Shown piece by piece: positions 1 to 8,198 of a stretch of DNA of 64,000 nucleotides; the first letter of the stretch is position 1, and every line of letters starts with the position of its first letter. Source of the DNA: Virgibacillus siamensis (GTDB taxonomy: Bacteria; Bacillota; Bacilli; Bacillales; Amphibacillaceae); assembly GCF_900162695.1 (NCBI RefSeq), contig NZ_FUIH01000007.1, forward strand, positions 1,178,001-1,242,000, read 5' to 3'. Under the pieces are notes generated by a model. That model saw nothing but the letters and a program-made list of their open reading frames with translations, did not search any database and was not told the origin of the DNA. A program made the position numbers and the translations under genes.

Positions 1-118
1 AGAATCAGGTCTTGGTCGATTTAATGGGAACTGGATTCTTGACGAATTCACAACAGTACAATGGGTATCTGTCCAACACGAAAGACGCGATTATGGTCTT
101 ATTTTGATTAAGGGCTAG
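1..118 (+). CDS. Aldehyde dehydrogenase, C-terminal end only (partial)
   Basis: The reading frame is open from the window edge to a TAG at 116-118. The 38 visible residues contain SGLGRFNGNW followed by LDEFTTVQWVSVQ, the usual C-terminal signature of NAD(P)-dependent aldehyde dehydrogenases of the betaine-aldehyde type, where this tail forms part of the oligomerisation strand. The catalytic Cys and Glu lie outside the window, so activity and substrate cannot be judged. No clear terminator follows before the next gene at 309. Confidence 0.7.
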   Translation, partial: ESGLGRFNGNWILDEFTTVQWVSVQHERRDYGLILIKG

Positions 119-308
119 CGTGGTAAAATAGAATAAAAGTTCAATATCGCATCCATACTTGATGAATTCGGTATTGATAGCGTATAAGAGACTGCTTAAT
201 GGAATTGATTCGATTGTTTAATCCTATTAGAGAAGACAAATTTAAATATTAGGATGAAAAGTAACCGCCAGTTGGAGCTGTGAAATTATTATAAGAGGAG
301 CTGTTGAT

Positions 309-947
309 ATGAAAGTATTAGTGATCGGTGCATATGGACAAATTGGGCAACATATTTTATCTGTCCTGGACAAGAGCGAACATCAAGCAAAGGCGATGAT
401 TCGCAACGAAAATCAGGCGAATGAACTAGAACATTTAGGGGCGGAGGTTGTTGTTGCTGATTTAGAGCAGGATTTTTCTTATGCTTTTGACGGTTGCGAT
501 GCGGTGATTTTTACCGCTGGTTCCGGTGGCCATACCGGTCCTGAAAAAACGGAATTGGTGGATCGCCAAGGTGCTATGAAGGCGGTGAACGAGGCAGAAA
601 ATAATCATGTAAAGCGTTTTATCATGGTCAGTTCGATGAATGCTGATACCCCTGATAATGGCCCGGAGTCCATGAAATATTATTTCAAAGCAAAAGGCGA
701 TGCGGACAAAAACCTGCAATCCAGTCATTTGAATTATACCATTCTCCGTCCCGGAAGGTTATTAAACGAACCTGCCAATGGGACCATTACCGCGGCGGAA
801 CATATCGAAGACCGTTCCAATGGCATTCCGCGTGCTGATGTAGCGCAAGTTGCTGTCACTTCACTAGATACAGAAAATACATCCCATCGGGTGTTTGAAA
901 TTCTGTCAGGCGATGTTCCGATTGAAGAGGCACTAAGGAATGTCTAA
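309..947 (+). CDS. NAD(P)-binding reductase of the atypical SDR/NmrA-like family (YhfK-like)
   Basis: The 212-residue protein starts with a Rossmann motif (VLVIGAYGQIGQH, residues 3-15). It has a second acidic strand end (VVVADLEQD) and the FIMVSSMNAD and YTILRPGRL stretches typical of atypical short-chain dehydrogenases such as B. subtilis YhfK and YwnB. The classical YxxxK motif is replaced by a YYFKAKGDAD segment, as is common in these atypical members. A good Shine-Dalgarno (AAGAGGAG) sits about 8 bases before the ATG. It is probably a soluble cytoplasmic oxidoreductase or NADPH sensor; the substrate is unknown. It stands alone between the aldehyde dehydrogenase end and the broken flavin oxidoreductase. 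Confidence 0.75.
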   Translation: MKVLVIGAYGQIGQHILSVLDKSEHQAKAMIRNENQANELEHLGAEVVVADLEQDFSYAFDGCDAVIFTAGSGGHTGPEKTELVDRQGAMKAVNEAENNHVKRFIMVSSMNADTPDNGPESMKYYFKAKGDADKNLQSSHLNYTILRPGRLLNEPANGTITAAEHIEDRSNGIPRADVAQVAVTSLDTENTSHRVFEILSGDVPIEEALRNV

Positions 948-1070
948 GGAATTTGCGAGTAATGAAAGTATTTATATGATTTGCGATTGGTTGTTTTTAT
1001 TATAGGAAGGTACATTTATTTTTGTAAATAATCTTTTTTAAGGTGAAGTTATAAAGGGGAGGCAAAAACA

Positions 1071-1751
1071 TTGAATGAAAAATACCAGCTATTATTTGAA
1101 TCCTTTTCTTTTCCAAATGGTACCCGATTGAAGAATCGTATGGTCATGGCCCCCATGACCAACTGGTCCTCAAATTCGGACGGAACGGTTTCTGATGATG
1201 AAGTGAAATATTATAAACGTCGTTCAAAAGGCGTCAGCATGGTCGTCACAGCCTGTGCCAATGTGACAGCAGGCGGCAAAGGCTTCTCCGGCGAAATTGG
1301 CGTGCACAATGATGATATGATCCCGGGATTAAGAAGGTTGGCGACAACGATTCAAGATCAAGGCGCCAAAGCGGTCTTGCAAATTTATCATGGTGGACGG
1401 TTGTGTCCACCGGATTTAGTCCCAAATGGGGACATTGTCAGTGCTAGTGCAGTTCCGGCAGGAGAGAACGAACCGGTTCCCCGTGCATTAGAGGATGGCG
1501 AAATTAAGGAAATCATTCATGCGTATGGGGAGGGCGCCCGTCGAGCCATTCAAGCCGGATTCGACGGGGTTGAAATCCATGGAGCGAATGGATACCTGAT
1601 CCATCAGTTCTTTTCTCCTCATTCAAATCATCGTGACGACCACTGGGGTGGAAGCCTGAAAAAACGAATGAACTTTCCATTGGCTGTCATCAATGAGATC
1701 CAGAAAAACGTGGGTGACCACGCAAAAGATCCATTCATCGTGGGGCACAGG
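1071..1751 (+). pseudogene. Old-yellow-enzyme family NADH:flavin oxidoreductase, 3' end lost
   Basis: Translation from a TTG preceded by GGGGAGG gives the N-terminal two thirds of an OYE-type TIM-barrel flavoprotein. Visible signs are the FMN-binding MAPMTNWSS near residue 25, LQIYHGGRL near residue 105, and the active-site block GVEIHGANGYLIHQFFSPHSN. Family members usually run to about 340-370 residues. Here homology stops at FIVGHR (about residue 227) and the frame runs into unrelated sequence that is the antisense of a cdaS-like gene, ending at 1877. The C-terminal NAD/FMN phosphate-binding part is missing, so the protein is very probably inactive. The breakpoint is near 1748-1751. Confidence 0.75.
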
Positions 1752-2225
1752 ACAAGTGCATCACTTATTTCAGACAATCCAATGGCAGCTCTGTGCCTTG
1801 TACCAAGGGTTCTCTCCCTTGGATTTTGTTGCGAGAGTGGAAGAATATTTCCGGCTGATATGATTGTATTCCTTTGAATTAATACAGCTCCGTCGTGCAA
1901 GGGGCTCCCTGGATAAAATATAGATTCTAATAAAGCATATGAGAGGTCCGCATCAACAAGGGTGCCGGAATGCATAGCTACCTCCAGTGAATTTTTCCTT
2001 TGAATGGTTATTAATGCAACTGAAAAATGAGTAGTGTGCTTAAGGGGCAAAATCATTGATTAAGTCCTGGCCCTGTTGGGTCATTAGTGCAATTGATATA
2101 GGCGATCCCCAGGTTGAACCGTATAAATCATTGTACCGTATATATAAACAAACCTTACTCATCCTTTTTTTGTCAAAATCAAATACAGTTTCACTACCCA
2201 ATATATTGTAAAAAATGGTTTCCAT
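1748..2225 (-). pseudogene. Diadenylate cyclase (DAC domain, CdaS-like) remnant, 3' end lost
   Basis: On the minus strand, residues read from 2056 down to 1748 carry the DisA_N/DAC core: LLESIFYPGSPLHDGAVLI with the DGA motif, then GTRHRAAIGLSE with the RHR motif, ending at SDALVL. DAC enzymes make cyclic di-AMP from two ATP; the CdaS type is the sporulation-associated soluble form. The N-terminal portion (2040-2225) lies in another frame and is poorly conserved, and the C-terminal part after SDALVL is absent because the gene abuts the truncated OYE gene. At least one frameshift plus the truncation make this a pseudogene. It is the remains of an accessory cyclase, not the only c-di-AMP source. 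Confidence 0.65.
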
Positions 2226-2399
2226 TACTATAAGTTACAAAACGATAACGACTATCCTGATTACATTATGTTAAAATAAATGCAGGTTGAAAAGCTTAAC
2301 ATCAAAAATACGTATAAGCAGCTTGAATTATACGCATCATGCATACCTGCATAAATCTTCACTTCTCGTACATACTAACGGTATTGCGAGGTGTGTCAA

Positions 2400-2849
2400 A
2401 TGGAAAATCAAAAACTTATAAACTTTTTAAATCAATTGCTGTCCAACTACTTTGTTATGTATGTGAAATTACACCGGTATCACTGGTTTGTCCAGGGAAG
2501 ACATTTTTATCAGCTGCATGCAGTTTTTGAGGACATGTATACGGAAACAGCAGAAGACCTGGATGAAATCGCTGAGCGGGTACTAATGATTGGCGGAAAA
2601 CCGCTTGCTACCATGTCAAAGTATTTAAAGGAAGCCACATTGGAAGAAGCAACTGCTGATGATAAGGAAGATGAACTGATCGCACAGCTGATTCGCGATT
2701 TCACACTGCTAATTGAAGAAATCAAGAAAATGGGACTTCCGGAAGCATCTGAACAGAAAGATGAACCAACTGCTGATTTGTTAATAACTTTACAAGGAAA
2801 ATTGGAGAAATCTGTGTGGATGCTTCGCGCTTATAATGCGTATGAATAA
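2400..2849 (+). CDS. dps: Dps-family mini-ferritin, DNA-binding/iron-storage protein
   Basis: The 149-residue protein is the usual Dps length and forms one four-helix bundle. The inter-subunit ferroxidase ligands are all present with correct spacing: His28, His40, Asp55 and Glu59 (pattern HWFV...H...DLDEIAER). Dps dodecamers oxidise Fe(II) with hydrogen peroxide and protect DNA during stress and stationary phase. I chose ATG 2400 rather than the upstream GTG 2391 because GCGAGGTG at 2385-2392 is correctly spaced only for 2400. No clear PerR or sigma-B site was recognised upstream. It immediately precedes miaA (20-base gap), so some read-through is likely. Confidence 0.9.
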   Translation: MENQKLINFLNQLLSNYFVMYVKLHRYHWFVQGRHFYQLHAVFEDMYTETAEDLDEIAERVLMIGGKPLATMSKYLKEATLEEATADDKEDELIAQLIRDFTLLIEEIKKMGLPEASEQKDEPTADLLITLQGKLEKSVWMLRAYNAYE

Positions 2850-2869
2850 TAAATAATAGGGGAATGCTG

Positions 2870-3805
2870 ATGAAAAAAACAGTCATAGCAGTCGTTGGGC
2901 CGACAGCTGTCGGAAAAACGCGACTTAGCCTGGAGATTGCCAAAACATTTAATGGAGAGGTGATCAGCGGCGATTCGATGCAGGTTTTTAAGGGTATGGA
3001 TATTGGAACTGCTAAAATCACCAGTCATGAAATGAAAGGTATCCCGCATTACATGATTGATATCAAAAATCCGGATGAGCCTTTTTCGGTTGCCGACTTT
3101 CAAAATCATGTACAGCACCATATCGATGCTATTAGTTCACGAAGTAAGCTCCCAATTATAGCAGGGGGGAGCGGTCTATACATACAAGGTGCATTATACA
3201 ATTATAATTTTTCTGAACAGCCAAGGGATGCAGAGGTTACTGACAGACTGGAAAGGCAATTGAATCGTGATGGCGCTGGCTCTCTTTATAATCGGCTTAA
3301 GATAACTGATCCGCAGCAGGCTGCCAAAATTCATCCTAATAATCATCGACGCGTTATCCGGGCACTCGAAATTTTTGAAACAACCGGGAAAACAATGACA
3401 GAATATCAGAATGAACAAGTTGCTGAATCATTGTATAACCCGATATTAATTGGCTTGGAAATGGACCGGGAATTGCTGTATAAGCGTATAAACTTGCGGG
3501 TAGATGAAATGATAAATGCCGGATTAATTGAAGAGGCAGAATATTTTTACCGGCAGGGACTAGCAGATTATCAATCCATGAAAGGCATTGGCTATAAAGA
3601 ATTCATCCCTTATTTTAAAAATGAACAAACACTGGATAAGTCGGTTGAATTATTGAAGCGGAATTCGCGAAGATACGCGAAAAGACAGTATACTTGGTTT
3701 AAAAACAAGATGCATGTAAACTGGTATGAAATGACCCCGGAAACAATTGAGGAAACATTTCGAAAAATTTTGCGTGATTTAGCAGGAATGTTGGAAGAAA
3801 TATAG
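2870..3805 (+). CDS. miaA: tRNA dimethylallyltransferase MiaA
   Basis: MiaA transfers a dimethylallyl group to N6 of A37 in tRNAs that read UNN codons, the first step of ms2i6A synthesis. The protein (311 residues from ATG 2870) opens with the P-loop GPTAVGKT and contains ISGDSMQVFKGMDIGTAK and GGSGLYIQG, diagnostic of the family, plus the tRNA-binding C-terminal part (NSRRYAKRQYTWFKNK). ATG 2870 fits AGGGGAA better than ATG 2864, which would be only one base away. It is followed by hfq, the conserved bacterial order. Confidence 0.95.
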   Translation: MKKTVIAVVGPTAVGKTRLSLEIAKTFNGEVISGDSMQVFKGMDIGTAKITSHEMKGIPHYMIDIKNPDEPFSVADFQNHVQHHIDAISSRSKLPIIAGGSGLYIQGALYNYNFSEQPRDAEVTDRLERQLNRDGAGSLYNRLKITDPQQAAKIHPNNHRRVIRALEIFETTGKTMTEYQNEQVAESLYNPILIGLEMDRELLYKRINLRVDEMINAGLIEEAEYFYRQGLADYQSMKGIGYKEFIPYFKNEQTLDKSVELLKRNSRRYAKRQYTWFKNKMHVNWYEMTPETIEETFRKILRDLAGMLEEI

Positions 3806-3846
3806 AATTAAATATATGTAGATAGAAATAGAGGAGGAAATTATTC

Positions 3847-4071
3847 ATGGCACAAACAGTAAATATTCAGGATCAGTATTTGAATCAGCTTAGAAAGGAA
3901 CACGTTTCTGTTACTGTTTTTCTAACAAATGGGTTTCAATTAAGGGGCATTGTCAAAGCATTTGATAACTTTACCGTACTTTTGGAAACTGACGGAAAAC
4001 AGCAATTATTGTTTAAACATGCAATATCCACATTTGCACCTGTTAAAAACGTATCGATTGAAAAAGAATAA
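3847..4071 (+). CDS. hfq: RNA chaperone Hfq
   Basis: A 74-residue Sm-like protein. The Sm1 motif (VSVTVFLTNGFQLRGIVKAFD) and the Sm2 motif containing the LFKHAIST form of YKHA are both present. Hfq hexamers bind A/U-rich RNA and, in many bacteria, small RNAs. Its length matches the Gram-positive type without the long C-terminal tail seen in enterobacteria. A strong AGAGGAGGAAA Shine-Dalgarno precedes the ATG. It lies 41 bases after miaA and is followed at once by an intrinsic terminator, so miaA-hfq is a closed unit. Confidence 0.97.
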   Translation: MAQTVNIQDQYLNQLRKEHVSVTVFLTNGFQLRGIVKAFDNFTVLLETDGKQQLLFKHAISTFAPVKNVSIEKE

Positions 4072-4074
4072 CAT

Positions 4075-4111
4075 AAAAGCGGAGGCGTACATTGACGCTT
4101 CCGTTTTTTTT
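4075..4111 (+). terminator. Intrinsic terminator after hfq
   Basis: CGGAGGCGT and ACGCTTCCG pair (one G-U) around a short loop, followed by eight T residues at about 4104-4111. Confidence 0.85.
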
Positions 4112-4182
4112 GTTCCTATAATAGGCGATTGTCACAACTCCATCATGTGTGGCGTATACTAACGTGACTGAGGGGTGATGAT

Positions 4183-5103
4183 GTGGAATCGCAAAAGCTT
4201 CGAAACCGAAATGGCCAAATCAACATTGTTCTTCAAAAAAACGATGTGGCTGTTGAAGAAACATCTACTGGAAATGATCCAGATAATAATCCTTTTTCAC
4301 ATATTGACAGCGAGTTTTCATCATTCATTGGGATGACAAATTTGAAAAAGACGATTAAGGAAATTTATGCAACGATTGTGATGAATGAAAAGCGAAGGCA
4401 AATGAATCTATCTGGTAACAAGCAGGTTCTTCATATGCTATTTAAGGGAAACCCCGGAACAGGAAAGACAACAGTGGCAAGGAAACTGGCAAAAATGTAT
4501 TTTGACATGAATTTGTTGTCAAAAGGGCATTTCATCGAAGCGGAGCGGGCGGATCTGGTCGGTGAATATATCGGGCAAACAGCACAGAAAACCCGTGCCA
4601 TCATTCAAAAGGCAATGGGCGGGATTCTGTTTGTCGATGAAGCATATTCGCTTGCACGGGGCGGTGAAAAGGATTTCGGCAAGGAAGCAATTGATACACT
4701 TGTGAAACATATGGAAGACAATCATAATGATTTTGTATTAATTTTGGCGGGATACCCGTATGAAATGGACCGATTTTTAACACTTAATCCCGGATTGAAG
4801 TCACGATTTCCGTTTATTCTTGACTTTCAGGATTACGATCTGGAACAGCTTTTAAAAATCGCTAAGCAGATGGTTCATGAGCGGGAATATGAATTAACAA
4901 CGGAAGCAGAATGGAAATTGAAAAAACATTTGCGTCAGAAGAAACAGGAAACCTATCGCAACTTTTCCAATGCCAGGTATGTGCGCAATATTATTGAGCA
5001 TTCCATACGCTTGCACGCTGTTCGACTCCTTGGCAAGGAACACTTTACAGTTGATGATCTGATCCAATTGACTGGAGCTGATTTGTCACTGGATGAGGCT
5101 TAA
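4183..5103 (+). CDS. spoVK: Stage V sporulation protein K, CbbX-type AAA+ ATPase
   Basis: A 306-residue AAA+ ATPase. The Walker A is GNPGTGKTT (about residues 90-98), Walker B is GILFVDEAYSLA, and sensor 1 lies in FVLILAGYP with the arginine-finger region LNPGLKSRFPF, all characteristic of the SpoVK/CbbX branch. In B. subtilis SpoVK is needed for late spore maturation. The start is GTG 4183 with GAGGGGTGAT upstream. The first 45 residues are a poorly conserved linker. Its place between hfq and hflX matches the B. subtilis order. Confidence 0.93.
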   Translation: MESQKLRNRNGQINIVLQKNDVAVEETSTGNDPDNNPFSHIDSEFSSFIGMTNLKKTIKEIYATIVMNEKRRQMNLSGNKQVLHMLFKGNPGTGKTTVARKLAKMYFDMNLLSKGHFIEAERADLVGEYIGQTAQKTRAIIQKAMGGILFVDEAYSLARGGEKDFGKEAIDTLVKHMEDNHNDFVLILAGYPYEMDRFLTLNPGLKSRFPFILDFQDYDLEQLLKIAKQMVHEREYELTTEAEWKLKKHLRQKKQETYRNFSNARYVRNIIEHSIRLHAVRLLGKEHFTVDDLIQLTGADLSLDEA

Positions 5104-5182
5104 ATTGTGATTGAATAACTTCTTTGCTATGATTTAGATAGATGTAAGCATGTATCTAACATAGAAAGAGGTTATTGTATTT

Positions 5183-6415
5183 ATGTCAGAGCCCATACTG
5201 ATTATCGCGGTTAAAAAACCGGAACATCAAGACAATCGATTTCAATCTTCACTGGATGAACTGGTATCCCTTTGTGAAACGGCTGGGGGACAGGTGGCGG
5301 AAGTAATCACCCAAAACAGGCAGCGGATTCATCCTGCATATTATATCGGTGAAGGTAAAATGAATGAAATTAAACACATGGCTGAGGAATTACAAATAGA
5401 GCTGATCATTTCCAACGATGAACTATCTCCTGGTCAATTGCGTAACCTATCCGATCATATTGGAGTCCGGGTTATCGACCGAAGCCAGTTGATTTTGGAT
5501 ATATTTGCCCAGCGCGCACGGACAAAAGAAGGCAAACTCCAAGTGGAACTGGCGCAGCTTGAATATTTACTGCCCAGACTGCATGGGCAGGGTACGGAAA
5601 TGTCCCGGCTAGGTGCCGGTATTGGAACACGCGGACCAGGGGAGACAAAACTCGAAACTGATCAGCGTCATATCAGGCAGCGGATTGTAGATATTAAACG
5701 ACGGCTGAAGGCAGTTGTCCAGCAACGTGAGCAATACCGGAAACGTCGCAGGACAAATGAAATTTTTCAGATTGCAGTGGTAGGCTATACCAATGCTGGT
5801 AAGTCTACCTTATTTAATCAGTTAACAAACAGCGGATCTCTGGTGGAGGATCAGCTTTTTGCAACACTTGACCCATTGACCAGAAAGATTCAGCTTCCAT
5901 CCGGTTTTCAAACGCTGCTTACAGATACGGTTGGATTTATTCAGGACTTGCCCACATCACTCGTTGCATCATTCAAATCAACATTGGAGGAAGTGACAGA
6001 AGCAGATTTTATTCTGCACGTTGCAGATGCGGCAAACCCCGATATGGAACAGCACCACAAAACGGTAAATCGTCTGTTGCGGGACTTGGAAGCTGATAAC
6101 ATTCCCATGTTGACCGTTTATAATAAAAAAGATTTACTTGAGGATGATTTTATTGGTATCAATCATCCGAATATCACGATTAGTGCTTTGGAGGATGCAG
6201 ATATTACCCGCTTGCTTTTAAAGATAGAATCAATCCTGAAAGATGCATGGGAATGGTACCAGGTTCAAGTATTGCCTGACCAGGGGAAAACATTGAACAG
6301 GCTGAAGCGCAAGACAATTATAACCGGTCAATCGTTTCAAGAAATACAAAATGAATATATTGTCGAAGGCTTTATGCGGGAGAATCACCCATTAAAAAGT
6401 CTTATGAAGGAGTAA
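5183..6415 (+). CDS. hflX: GTPase HflX, ribosome-associated
   Basis: A 410-residue protein with an N-terminal nucleotide-binding HflX domain, the conserved linker GPGETKLETDQR, and a G domain: G1 GYTNAGKST, G3 DTVGFI and G4 NKKD. HflX splits and rescues stalled 70S ribosomes, especially in stress. The start codon is ATG 5183 with GAAAGAGG upstream. It is followed after ten bases by the PLP-dependent ynbB-like gene, suggesting co-transcription, as in B. subtilis (ynbA-ynbB). Confidence 0.93.
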   Translation: MSEPILIIAVKKPEHQDNRFQSSLDELVSLCETAGGQVAEVITQNRQRIHPAYYIGEGKMNEIKHMAEELQIELIISNDELSPGQLRNLSDHIGVRVIDRSQLILDIFAQRARTKEGKLQVELAQLEYLLPRLHGQGTEMSRLGAGIGTRGPGETKLETDQRHIRQRIVDIKRRLKAVVQQREQYRKRRRTNEIFQIAVVGYTNAGKSTLFNQLTNSGSLVEDQLFATLDPLTRKIQLPSGFQTLLTDTVGFIQDLPTSLVASFKSTLEEVTEADFILHVADAANPDMEQHHKTVNRLLRDLEADNIPMLTVYNKKDLLEDDFIGINHPNITISALEDADITRLLLKIESILKDAWEWYQVQVLPDQGKTLNRLKRKTIITGQSFQEIQNEYIVEGFMRENHPLKSLMKE

Positions 6416-6425
6416 GAAACTGTAA

Positions 6426-7682
6426 ATGATACAACAATTAATGAAACAGGCAGAAGCAGATTGCGAAGAACAACATAAACAAGTCAATCAAATAGCTGAA
6501 TACAATCAAAGACGGGTTCTTAAAGCATTCCGGGAAAATCGTGTAAATGACAGCCATTTTAATTCCACCACAGGCTATGGCTACGATGATTTGGGAAGAG
6601 AAGTACTTGAAAAAGTATATGCAGATGTATTTGGCGGGGAAGATGCACTCGTCAGACCGCAACTGGTTTCAGGCACACATGCCATATCAACGGCACTTTT
6701 TGGTATGCTGCGTCCCAGCGACGAATTAATTTACATTACAGGGAAACCTTATGATACCTTGGAAACAGTCATTGGAAAAGCTGGTGATGATTCAGGTTCA
6801 TTGCACGAATTTAATATTGGGTATAAGGAAGTTGCTTTGTTGGAGAATGGCGGGATTGACTATGCTGGTATTAAACAGTCCATTTCATCACAGACAAAAG
6901 TGGTGGCGATCCAACGTTCAAAAGGCTATGATGACAGACCATCTTTTACAATTGATGAAATTGCAAAAATGGTGCAATTTGTAAAGAACATCGATAAAAA
7001 CCTGATTATTTTTGTGGATAATTGCTATGGTGAGTTTGTTGAGGAGCAAGAACCGCTTCACGTTGGTGCCGACGTTATAGCCGGTTCGTTAATCAAGAAC
7101 CCTGGCGGCGGTATTGTTAGAGCAGGGGGATACATAGCAGGACGGGAGGACCTGATACTGCAGTGCGGGCATCGGTTGACTGCGCCAGGACTTGGTAAGG
7201 AAACCGGAGCAACCCTGGGGATGCTTCAGGAATTGTTCCAAGGGCTATTTCTTGCACCGCATATTGTAGCGGAATCGTTAAAGGGTGCAATTTTAACAGC
7301 ACGTTTTCTGGAATTAACCGGATTTGAAACAACTCCACATTTTGAAGCGAAACGGACAGATTTAATCCAAGCGGTTACATTTCATGATGAAGCGAATATG
7401 GTGGCCTTTTGTCAGGCGATTCAACATAACTCACCTGTAAACGCCTTTGTGACACCATATCCAAGTGAAATGCCGGGTTATCAGGATAAAGTCATCATGG
7501 CAGCCGGTACATTTATCCAGGGAGCAAGTATTGAACTTACTGCAGATGGTCCGATCAGAGAACCATATACAGCTTTCGTACAGGGCGGACTGACGTATGC
7601 CCATGTGAAGATTGCGCTTGAGGAGGCTGTAATGCATTTAGGAGAGAAAGGTTTATTACCGAATATACAGGGTATTAAATAA
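6426..7682 (+). CDS. ynbB: PLP-dependent methionine gamma-lyase-related protein (aluminium-resistance family, YnbB)
   Basis: A 418-residue fold-type I PLP enzyme. It has the substrate/PLP region ALVRPQLVSGTHAIS, the acidic VDNCYGEFVE segment and the likely PLP lysine in AGSLIKNPGGG. The family is annotated as aluminium resistance protein or cystathionine/methionine gamma-lyase-like; the true substrate is not established. The start is ATG 6426 with AAGGAGTAAG upstream. A rho-independent terminator follows directly. It sits in the conserved hflX-ynbB-glnR order. Confidence 0.88.
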   Translation: MIQQLMKQAEADCEEQHKQVNQIAEYNQRRVLKAFRENRVNDSHFNSTTGYGYDDLGREVLEKVYADVFGGEDALVRPQLVSGTHAISTALFGMLRPSDELIYITGKPYDTLETVIGKAGDDSGSLHEFNIGYKEVALLENGGIDYAGIKQSISSQTKVVAIQRSKGYDDRPSFTIDEIAKMVQFVKNIDKNLIIFVDNCYGEFVEEQEPLHVGADVIAGSLIKNPGGGIVRAGGYIAGREDLILQCGHRLTAPGLGKETGATLGMLQELFQGLFLAPHIVAESLKGAILTARFLELTGFETTPHFEAKRTDLIQAVTFHDEANMVAFCQAIQHNSPVNAFVTPYPSEMPGYQDKVIMAAGTFIQGASIELTADGPIREPYTAFVQGGLTYAHVKIALEEAVMHLGEKGLLPNIQGIK

Positions 7683-7711
7683 AGAGCCAGATTTGGCTCT
7701 TTTCTTTTTTT
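7681..7711 (+). terminator. Intrinsic terminator after ynbB
   Basis: AAAGAGCCA and TGGCTCTTT form a perfect 9-bp stem with a GATT loop, followed by a T-rich run. It separates hflX-ynbB from the glnRA promoter. Confidence 0.88.
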
Positions 7712-7716
7712 ATCCA

Positions 7717-7767
7717 TGTCAGGAAACCTTACATTATATTGACAGATTAACTGACATTTGCTATGAT
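7717..7767 (+). promoter_or_regulatory. glnRA promoter with GlnR operator(s)
   Basis: TGTCAGGAAACCTTACA at 7717-7733 is an exact match to the GlnR/TnrA consensus TGTNAN7TNACA. A consensus-like sigma-A promoter follows: -35 TTGACA at 7739-7744, a 17-base spacer, and -10 TATGAT at 7762-7767. A second, degenerate box (TGACA-N7-TGACA, 7740-7756) overlaps the -35. This matches the double operator of B. subtilis glnRA and predicts repression by GlnR bound to feedback-inhibited glutamine synthetase when nitrogen is plentiful. Confidence 0.88.
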
Positions 7768-7798
7768 AAGTATAAAATTACTGGAATGGGGGATATCA

Positions 7799-8176
7799 AT
7801 GGATGATCAGGAAAGACGCTCCATGCCCTTATTTTCAATTGGCGTTGTCAAAAAGCTGACTGAATTGACTGCTCGGCAAATCAGGTATTATGAAGAACAT
7901 GATTTGGTTCATCCGGAGCGAACATCCGGTAATCAGCGCTTGTTTTCTTTCCGTGATGTTGACCGCCTGCTGGAGATAAAAAATCTGCTTGAGCAAGGAA
8001 TTAATCTGGCGGGAATTAAACACATAGTAACTGAAAAAGAAATTGTTAATTCGAAAGATGTAAGATTGGAAACCAAAAAATTACGTAAAATGGTCCGTAA
8101 TGAATTATTGTTTGAAACTGGAAAAATGGGAAAGGCAAACATGCTGCAAGGTGAAATGTCCCGTTTTTTTCATTAA
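7799..8176 (+). CDS. glnR: Nitrogen repressor GlnR (MerR family)
   Basis: A 125-residue MerR-type regulator. The winged-helix part reads SMPLFSIGVVKKLTELTARQ with the recognition segment RQIRYYEEHDLV, and the C-terminus ends in GEMSRFFH, the tail that contacts feedback-inhibited GlnA in B. subtilis. ATG 7799 is preferred because GGGGGAT lies just upstream; an upstream in-frame ATG at 7763 would fall inside the -10 region. It is co-transcribed with glnA 22 bases downstream and predicted to be autorepressed through the boxes at 7717-7756. Confidence 0.95.
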   Translation: MDDQERRSMPLFSIGVVKKLTELTARQIRYYEEHDLVHPERTSGNQRLFSFRDVDRLLEIKNLLEQGINLAGIKHIVTEKEIVNSKDVRLETKKLRKMVRNELLFETGKMGKANMLQGEMSRFFH

Positions 8177-8198
8177 ATTATAACTAGGAGGAACTTAC

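Noticed and set aside
1628..1877. Last 42 codons of the OYE-type open frame as a genuine protein C-terminus
   Set aside because: They are the antisense of a conserved diadenylate cyclase segment, so they reflect a joint rather than a natural end.
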